Below the pieces are notes generated by a model that saw nothing but the letters and a program-made list of their open reading frames with translations, made no database searches and was not told the origin of the DNA. Shown here one piece after another: positions 56,200-64,000 of a stretch of 64,000 nt of DNA. Within the stretch, counting starts at the first letter, position 1; every line of letters begins with the position of its first letter. Source of the stretch: Odontocerum albicorne (lineage: Eukaryota; Arthropoda; Insecta; Trichoptera; Odontoceridae). The stretch spans positions 18,286,632-18,350,631 of the forward strand of contig OX463856.1 in the NCBI GenBank assembly GCA_949825065.1, written 5' to 3'. The position numbers were made by a program, and so were the translations under genes.

Positions 56200-59035
56200 A
56201 TGTTGGCAATACTACAGCACTTAGACTTCTTGCCTACTCCAGTATTTCTTAAGTCAATGACTGAATTACTGAGACCGAAGACAATATAGTTTTTTTGATT
56301 ATGTTTATTATCCATTTGGATATGTTACATTCACATTATCCATTTGGATATGTTGACGGGTACCATGCTAATATATTTATTGTTAGTAATTCAAGTTTTA
56401 ATCTAATTTTCCATTTAATATATGAATTTGTTACGATGATTAAAATAGTGACTTATTAAAATGATAAATACTTTTTATAGATACAGTGAGATATCATTTA
56501 TTGTGATTGAAAAGCAACACAAAATATGGTTATAGTGTAGGAATTTATTGTTTTCTACAAATAATATTTTAAGTGACAATAATGGTCTATGAAGCAGTTT
56601 ACAGCTGCTGCCAATGTTGGTCAATTGCACGTATTGCATCCATTGTAACATATTATGAGAGCACTGGTACAGTTTGAGAAAATTTATCATTAGATCGTAG
56701 AGGGTAGTGTGGAATTGATTTTTTTAGACTAAATTCCACCAAGAAATACATATTTTACCAACATGATATTTTTATAATTAAATTATTAAGGTGAAAGTAT
56801 CGCTCTTTATATGCAATCTATATTATCTCACTTTATATATTATCTATAATCTCATTTGATACTTCAAATAAACTAAAAAAAGTATCTTGTGAGTTGGATT
56901 TTATCTAGCAAATGTTCATGTCGAAGATAGTACATAGTAATATTAAGGAAAATAGTGAACTTTAAAAAAAAAATAGTTGAATAAGATTTAGAAAAAAAGA
57001 AGTATTTTTGTTTCGTGATATGATCTACTAAATTTCAAATATACAAACATTCTTAATTTATTTATATGTAAATACATATACACATATAATATGAATTCCA
57101 TTATAAACATAATGGGTTAAATACTTGAATGCCTACTGCACTTATGTATGTTATAATATAAAAGGTGTATAAATTTTTTTTTTTCTATCCACTAATTTGA
57201 ATGCCCACTATCCCATATTAGTTGAAAATATATTTACATTTTCTTTTCTAAATCTAGACATTTATAAATTAACTATCTCATCCATCTATTTAGCATTGTT
57301 TTGAGAAATATAAAATACTGAATTGGAAAATAATTTAGATTAATACTGATAAGATATGGAATATATGGTATCTAGATACATTTCAATACTTGGAATTATT
57401 TTTGACGTTAGAATAAGATTAGAATAAATAAAATGATTGCATAAGATATATATTTTCTGTTTTTAAATAAACGGACAAGAAATAGAAACTTTAATTAAAA
57501 ATCGCTCATCACAAAAATCTGCAAAAAAAAATTTTTAGCTTTCTTTTTGTTTATTTTTGTTCGTATAGTATTGATATACAAAGTAGTATACTGGTGATTT
57601 ACAGCCCTCTTAGTGGCAATAATGGTAATCTAATAGTTTTTCTCTGTCAATTTTTCGGCAAATGTTGCTTGGCAGATTTCATAATATTAGTTGAGGATGG
57701 GATATGTAAAATTAACACCATGACTCGAAAACTTAACACCACGACATAAAACTAGAGCATATGGTTAGCTGATACAAAATTACATAGTTGGGGATATAGT
57801 ACATCAGTTCGAACAACAAAAATTGTCAATAATGCACATGTAATTTAAATTTACTACTTAACAGGATGTGCCCACCCACTTGCATCTAAAATAAACACTG
57901 AATTTAAGTGCTTCCAAATAATAATTTACGACGTCATCGACCGGGATTTCTGGTAATTATAAATATATATCGGCACAATTTTTTTTATATACATCTGTAA
58001 GATGTCTTACAAATATACACCTGTAATTGTAAATATACACCACACAAAAGATAACAAAGGGATAGGTAGTAGATATAGGCAGTCCATATCCTAGGAATAA
58101 TGCAAAAAAAAACCAAACCAAGAATTTACAGAATAATTGTATAATATATGTATTGTTTATAAACTAGTTCATTGGAATCTATGCTAAGTGATGTAAAGTT
58201 GTAAATATTCCACCGATGCATAATGATGCTTTAAATGTATTAAAGGTTTCGACTATAACTTCATGGACCTCAATATTAGAATATACTCGTATAATAATTT
58301 ACTTGATTTATGAATGATAATGTAAATTATGAACACGATGTAAATTATCAATAAATGATTTTTTTTAATATAAATTTCTTTGTTGTATGGCCGAGTTGTT
58401 GAAATTTGAAATAAAAAGGTCGGTGATATGAAATACATTAAGAACTTAAGTGTAATGATTAAGAAAAACATTTTTCATAATTTGTTTCTAGTGGTATAGT
58501 GATATCCAAGACTTTAAATCATAATTTTACCATTTGTTTCTAGTGGTATAGTGATATCCAAGACTTATAAATTATAATTTGCCAAAAAAATCGTGAAAAT
58601 TCACTCTTGTGGCTAGCACACGTTTGGTGAATTAGCGTGTAATTAAGCGCATTGAATGCGCTTACCTAATGTTTTCTTAAATCACCTTGAAAATGAAGAC
58701 AAAAGTTATGCCTTCGAAATGACGTCTATCTTTCGAGCTAACCAAAAACGTTATTTTGCTTATAGCTAAAACACCTTTCAAAAGTGAATTTTTGATCTCA
58801 ATATTTTTATTATAATAAATTTACGGCTTGTTTCGATAATTTAAGGAATAATAACAGTTAAAATATTAAATAACATAGTGATATGTGAATAATTATTAAT
58901 AAAAAATCAACACTATTTAAATTAATATCCATAAAAATAATGATCGCATATTACATTAATTATTATTAAAGGAATAACGAATTGCAACATGATCGTTCAT
59001 TTAACATATATTTTTGAAATTTTTAAAATTAATCT
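56200..59035. other. AT-rich stretch with two small tandem duplications
   Basis: About 2.8 kb without a recognisable gene. Contains ATTATCCATTTGGATATGTT twice (56307-56326, 56335-56354) and a 34-bp unit starting TTTGTTTCTAGTGGTATAGT twice (58481 and 58533). Confidence 0.5.
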
Positions 59036-59039
59036 ATCT

Positions 59040-59568
59040 TCTATATAAATAAAAATGTAAATGTTCGTTAATAGAAAATCTCTAATCTCCGAAAGTTCTT
59101 CACCGATTGCTTTGAAATTTTGACAAAAGGTTGCATTCGTATACAAGCATGTTTATATATTTTTTACGATTGTATATAAAAAATTATATAAAACAGGCGA
59201 AATAACGAAAGCGCCCCCTGCAGTGACACACGCAAACTAAACAATTTTCATTGACAGTTATGTCCCATTTCATTTTCGACGTTTCGGAATTAATATTAAA
59301 TATCAAATAATTAAACAATAAATATTAAATATCTATACAAATAAAAATGTAAATGTTCGTTACTTAAAAATCTCCAATCTCTAAAAGTTCTTCGGATTGC
59401 TTTGAAATTTTGACAGTTTCATTTTGATTTCGAATATTAAATAATAAATATTAAATAATTAAATAACAAATATAAAACAGACGAAATAACGGGAGCGCCC
59501 CCTGCATCGACACACACAAACTAAACAATTCTCATTGACAGTTATGTCACATTGCATTTTTGACGTTT
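59040..59568 (+). repeat. Direct repeat of a Helitron-like 5' terminal sequence
   Basis: Two adjacent copies starting TCTATATAAATAAAAATGTA (59040) and TCTATACAAATAAAAATGTA (59332), sharing AAAATCTCNAATCTC, GATTGCTTTGAAATTTTGAC, GCGCCCCCTGCA and TGACAGTTATGTC. A TC start with such A/T-rich wording is typical of insect Helitron 5' ends, but no CTRR hairpin end or Rep/Helicase coding part was found. Confidence 0.5.
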
Positions 59569-59599
59569 CGGATTCTTTCATTTCGTTTTTTAACTGTTT

Positions 59600-60100
59600 T
59601 TTTTTTATTTTTCTTAAATATGAAATAATAAATATAAAATTTTCAAATACGTGTATTGAAAAATAGCGCCATCTGTTTGGACGTAAAAGCAACGTACGTT
59701 AAGCCACTATATACGAAAAAAAAATTCTGCGCTGCGAGTCATTTTCCTTTTCCCGTGATGTCGGACCGTCGTCAATTTAACTATTTTCACACTAAGGTGT
59801 GTCACCACTGGAGGAGTCCCTTTTTGGAAATTTCTTCTTCGTCACTATGTGACGTCGCGCTCATAAAAAAAATAAGATTTCGATCTTCTAGTGTAGATCG
59901 CGTTGGATAGGAACTTATTTTGTCCCCCATAACAGCGTGGATGGAGGCGGGATCGAACTGAACTGGCCCTGTTGACAGGCACACGCATGCACTGATATGG
60001 CAGTTTGTGCTAACCGTTCTTGTGAGATTGTTGTACAAGTGTTATTTTTGTAATTGTGTATTGGAGTATTGTTCGTATTTACTTTTAAATTGAATTGTTT
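59600..60100. other. Unassigned region of higher GC content
   Basis: Plus frame 59656-59910 (84 codons) and minus frame 59802-60038 overlap and lack family motifs. Contains AGCGCCATCTGTTTGG and a CACTATGTGACGTCGCGCTC block. Could be the body of the preceding Helitron-like unit or another element. Confidence 0.3.
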
Positions 60101-60317
60101 AGTGATTTCTTTAAAAAAATCCCCATATCCCCCATCTGTTTACCATCGCCATTCAAGATTTGCTACCCTTTGTTTCTACGCATTTATGCGAAAATGAATT
60201 TTCCGCAATTGTAAATGTTAAAACGAAATCGACTCCGAATCGACCTCTGCATGTGAATAACATTAAGTACAGTACCCGGCGGTAAGTAATACTCATAGTT
60301 TGTAGAGCGTCGTCTCT

Positions 60318-60378
60318 GTCGCACGATGCGCTAACCACATCGTGACTACGATACCGGATTGTTAGCGCATCGTGCGAC
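60318..60378. repeat. GC-rich 18-bp perfect inverted repeat
   Basis: Arms GTCGCACGATGCGCTAAC (60318-60335) and its exact reverse complement (60361-60378), 25-nt loop. On the minus strand the 60335-60318 arm carries a tRNA A-box-like TGGTTAGCGCATC, so the arms may derive from a tRNA-related SINE. Confidence 0.95.
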
Positions 60379-60589
60379 ATCTTTTTTTTTGTAATACAAT
60401 TGAAATAAGAATAGACAAATTAGTGAAAAATGTTCGCCAGTAGAGATCCCGTTTAATACATTTAGGTGAGTTAAATTCTGTTTTTTTATTTTTTTGTTTT
60501 TGAAATCAGTAAATAAAACCACTATTTTAAAATAAATCTTAATGATTATGTTAGTAAAAACTAGAGGGCTGTGATTGATAAAAGTTTAA

Positions 60590-60665
60590 GAACCATTGGT
60601 CTAACGGATAATATTCACGCTAAGCAAGTGGACGCCCCAGGTTCGATGTCCGGCGGGTTTTACTC
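60590..60665 (+). repeat. tRNA-like module (SINE head)
   Basis: A-box-like TGGTCTAACGGATAATATTC at 60597 and B-box GGTTCGATGTCC at 60640, correctly spaced. The outer ends do not pair as an acceptor stem, and no variable loop or anticodon arm is convincing, so a SINE is more likely than a tRNA gene. Confidence 0.5.
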
Positions 60666-61308
60666 TTGGACCATTTTTTTTGTAGCATATATGCTGCTTA
60701 TTAAAGCGATATAAAGCAACGAAAAATAGCGCTATGTAAAACTTAGCATAGCAGAAGACTGCGGCTGATTAAAGCCTATCGTCTTACTTTGGGTTTGATC
60801 TGTCAGGCTGTGTTCTTGCTGAAGGGCAACAGTTTACACACAATTAACCAATACATACACAGGCGTCTTTCATCCACAGGATGGCTGGCAGTCATACTTT
60901 ATCACGAGGAATCACTTATCGATACAATTTTATTTACCGACTGGAACAATTCAAGGTAAAAAAGTTCTGCTCAGAAAATAATTTTGGTCCCAACATAAGG
61001 ATATGCAAGCGACATTTGTACATAGCAAAAAAGTGATGAAAATAAGATGAATGAGAAAAATGGGAGTGTTCATAGAATGTGTTGAAAAATAATGTATGAC
61101 ATATCATATACAGGAACGAGGATGTTAAGAAATAAGGATGAAAAAGGGCTTTGTAACATAATAGTTCGGCTCGTAAAAAGAATGAAAAATAATGATTTAC
61201 AAAAAATAAATATCTATTAGTAGTAAAGAAGGTTCTAGAAGTATGAGAAAACCAAGAAAAACAAAAATTCAATTCGAAGGAGAGAAAAATGAAAAACCTT
61301 TACATATT

Positions 61309-61882
61309 ATACTAGAGAAAATGTAGCACGGTCCCTGTGACAGTTCACAAATTTGCCCCAATACAACCTTGTAACGACGTTCAGTAATTTTAATTATTTT
61401 ATCAACTTTAATATAAGCCTCGATTCTAATAAATAGCAAGTTGTTTAGGTAAATACATTACATAAAACTAACAATAATGACAAATTAATAAATCTTGTTA
61501 CAAATTAGCAAAAATGTGGCAGTTTGTTAATATCAAATAATATTTGGTGACGTTTGTCAAAAGTCACTACGTTAGTCTGCATTGGGCTAGGGATGGGGTA
61601 TACGATAATTGGATTTTCTATTTTTTTATACCTAAAATGAAATGTAATTAGTACTAATTCATAGTAGATCTTGGCCTATTTAAAGATAGATACAAATCAT
61701 ACAATATATTAGAAAGTCAGTAAAATGAAAATTAGGAATTAAAATGTCAGTTTAGAGAAAAACAATTTTTCGATTTATAAAAAAACGATTCGATTTATAA
61801 AAAAAAAACGATTCTACCCCATCCCTTTGAGACATGACATTTCAAACGTCACAGGGACCATCCTACATTTTCTCTTGTATAG
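61309..61882. mobile_element. MITE with complete ends
   Basis: 574 bp. Ends ATACTAGAGAAAATGTAGCA and, other strand, ATACAAGAGAAAATGTAGGA, each continuing into YGGTCCCTGTGAC. Non-coding; its truncated inverted copy is at 39690-40102. Confidence 0.85.
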
Positions 61883-62537
61883 TAAACGATTAATCGGTGC
61901 CATGAACGGTTAGAGTTTTTTCATATAACGTTTTTGAACTGTTAGAAAACGGTACTTGTATATGGTATAAAATATTGACAGGGTAAATTACTTCCTACTC
62001 TTATAAATAACATATTTTATATCAATCTCCAAGATAAAAACACGCATTAAACACACCAGTAGCGCCCAAACACATCAACTGACAGCTTGAATTTTCACTA
62101 TCTTCAACAGGACATGGATAAAAAAAACAATTTTACAATTGAATTGTGCATTACATTTAAAAAAGTGAAAAAATAATATGTCTGTTTTTACAAATATCTA
62201 AATTAATATCGACAATAATGTGCTGCGAGTATTTGGGCGACACCTGTTTTTAAATTTTACGCGTCCTGGATAGATCTGGATATCTATTATTATAAACACT
62301 TGTCAGTATTACATATCCTGAATAACGACGAACTGACAATTACAATAGATCCTTGAAATCGGTTGAGGCTTTTTGACGTCAAATACAAACATATCTTCCT
62401 CCTTCATTATAACATATAGTAGAGTAATTTAATACAATAATCTGCTTTTTGATCCTATTTGTTACATGATCATTTTTATCTTCATGAGATATTTTTCCCA
62501 AGACATCATCATGGACTAATCGATATGCGATTGAGTT

Positions 62538-63052
62538 AGGCTAAGGCCACACCAAAGTGCTTCGCTAGGTGCTACGTGACTAATACACTAGGTGACTTCA
62601 TGCTTGGCCACACCAAAGTGCTTCGCACAAATTCATTTGACATTTGTGAGCGGTTGAGTCAACAAACGACGCCACTCTCAAAACTAACCAATTTCATTAC
62701 AACTTACTATATTTATTTTCTTCCTGTGCAACTTCATTTCAAAGTGATTATATTACAGGTACATTTTTGTATAATTTGCTCGATGGGTTCCACAAAGGCT
62801 CCCTTTTATACACAGCTGTTTTTAAAACTTCCGACATCTTGTAAAATAACTTCGTTACACAATAAAATTAATCAACATGTCTGTTCGCTAGGAGACTCAC
62901 TAGGTGACTAATCGTAATGTAGCGTGGCGCGAAGCGTGCAGGGTGGCGATTGCGATAGTACGCGGTGCGTTGGTTCGCTAGGATACGTAGCCTAGCTCGC
63001 AACGTAGCTCTAAGCACCAAGCGAGGTTCCTCCCTGTGTGGCCGAGGCTTTA
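62538..63052. mobile_element. GC-richer MITE-like element
   Basis: Left end AGGCTAAGGCCACACC with GTGCTTCGCTAGGTGCTACG; right end on the other strand AAGCCTCGGCCACACAGGG with TTGGTGCTTAGAGCTACG. Internal copies of GGCCACACCAAAGTGCTTCG (62545, 62608) and CTAGGTGACT (62588, 62900). Non-coding. Confidence 0.6.
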
Positions 63053-63589
63053 AGGAATTTCGCATTGATTCAAGATATATTTTAATTTGGAAAAAGGCAA
63101 GACGCCTGTGTTAACGAAAGGATTAACAAATATTTATAAGCTATAAAACATGATTATAAGTTAACGAATATCAATTAAAGTTCTGTAGAATATAAAAAAA
63201 CAACACGCCGTATAGGTTTTACATGATTCTAGCCTAGTTTGCTCGCAATTGTAGCTACTGTTAATTAATTGCGAAGTGTGAATTTTGTTGACAAGCGTAA
63301 GGTTGATACAATAGATCTCCATTTTCTAAAGCTCCGTTAAAACTATACATTGAATTTTTAGGCCCAATCGTATATCTGTCTACGGAGAATTTCCCGGTTG
63401 TCCGCTGTTTATCGTCAAAGTTTCAAAACATATGTGGATGGGATCTTTATTATATAAACTTGTCCAATAGTGATACTTTTCCACGGTTGAAGTAATAAAT
63501 TAGAGAAATAAAAACTTAAAATTAAGTACGAGTATCGTTTGCCACCAAGTTGAAGCCGAAAAGTTCGATTTTAAATTGAATTTTCATCA

Positions 63590-64000
63590 TCATATCATCA
63601 TCACGCCACGTTTCTATTGAGGCTGGCAGCGAGAACAGATCTTCACTTTATTCGATTCTCACACATATTTTTCGCTTCTACCACGTCCATAGACCTAGCC
63701 ATACATTATCTTTTTTTATAAAAACTTTTCTCTCTTTCAGAATTTGGTTCATTTGGCCATGTCACAGTTTTCTAGTTATTGCCAAACTTTTAATACCTAA
63801 TATAATATTCGAATAGATTATTTATATAAATATTTTTTAATTTATTCATTCTACATGGTCGAACCATCTCAACGCTGATTTCTGAGCCTTAATCATTGCA
63901 TTTTCTTTTAATCCGTATTCTTTCCTAATGCCCCCATTTCTTATTCTACCGCATATTATTTTATCACATATTCTTGTAAGTTACAATAAATGTTTTTCAT
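63590..64000 (-). repeat. RTE-like retrotransposon 3' end, continuing past the window
   Basis: Plus strand ATCATCACGCCACGTTTCTA, CTTCTACCACGTCCATAGAC and TTCATTCTACATGGTCGAACCATCTCA match the block order of 7661-7965 and 16218-16680. Sense strand is minus; the element extends beyond position 64000. Confidence 0.6.

Noticed and set aside
59656..59910. 84-codon frame as a small gene
   Set aside because: It overlaps another frame on the other strand, has no family motif and sits next to Helitron-like repeats.

Overview
This is a 64 kb, strongly AT-rich stretch of animal nuclear DNA with spliced genes (GT/AG introns) and a very dense load of transposable elements. ZAD-C2H2 zinc-finger genes, several mariner lineages and RTE/jockey-type retrotransposon debris point to an arthropod, most likely an insect; I cannot fix the order. 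There are no bacterial features, CRISPR arrays, rRNA genes or convincing tRNA genes.

Four host genes can be supported. (1) Positions 1-6215 (+): the 3' part of a Regnase/N4BP1-type NYN-domain ribonuclease gene, four exons visible, 467 residues in frame, 5' end outside the window. (2) 19040-23441 (-) and (3) 25753-29133 (+): two seven-finger ZAD-C2H2 proteins (403 and 388 residues) that are divergently transcribed paralogues with identical three-exon structure. (4) 38284-48751 (-): the 3' part of a gene for a single-pass membrane protein that I do not recognise, five exons and 219 residues, with two PPxY motifs in its cytoplasmic tail; its 5' exons were not found.

The rest is mostly mobile DNA. 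At 5-11 kb there are three copies of one mariner family, two of them facing each other. At 15-19 kb there are two further mariners: a mini-element coding only for an N-terminal transposase fragment, and a full-length copy with an uninterrupted 345-codon DD34D transposase. Two hAT copies sharing the terminus CAGGGCTGTGGAGTCGG lie at 24.0 kb and 32.9 kb, the second with a perfect 8-bp target duplication inside an older inverted-repeat element. An intron of the membrane-protein gene carries a DDE DNA transposon into which an RTE-like retrotransposon has inserted, marked by an exact 18-bp duplication. A fourth mariner with complete ends but five in-frame stops lies at 54.9-56.2 kb. Many RTE-like 3' ends, jockey-like C-termini, tRNA-derived SINE pieces, pogo-like and other MITEs and fossil mariners fill the introns and intergenic DNA. 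About 51.4-54.9 and 56.2-59.0 kb hold almost nothing recognisable.

No new multi-gene system is visible. The most worthwhile leads are the apparently intact mariner, the N-terminal-only mariner element, the divergent ZAD gene pair, the unidentified PPxY membrane protein with a possible cassette exon, and the nested insertions with clear target duplications. All calls come from reading the sequence and recalling family motifs; no database search was run.
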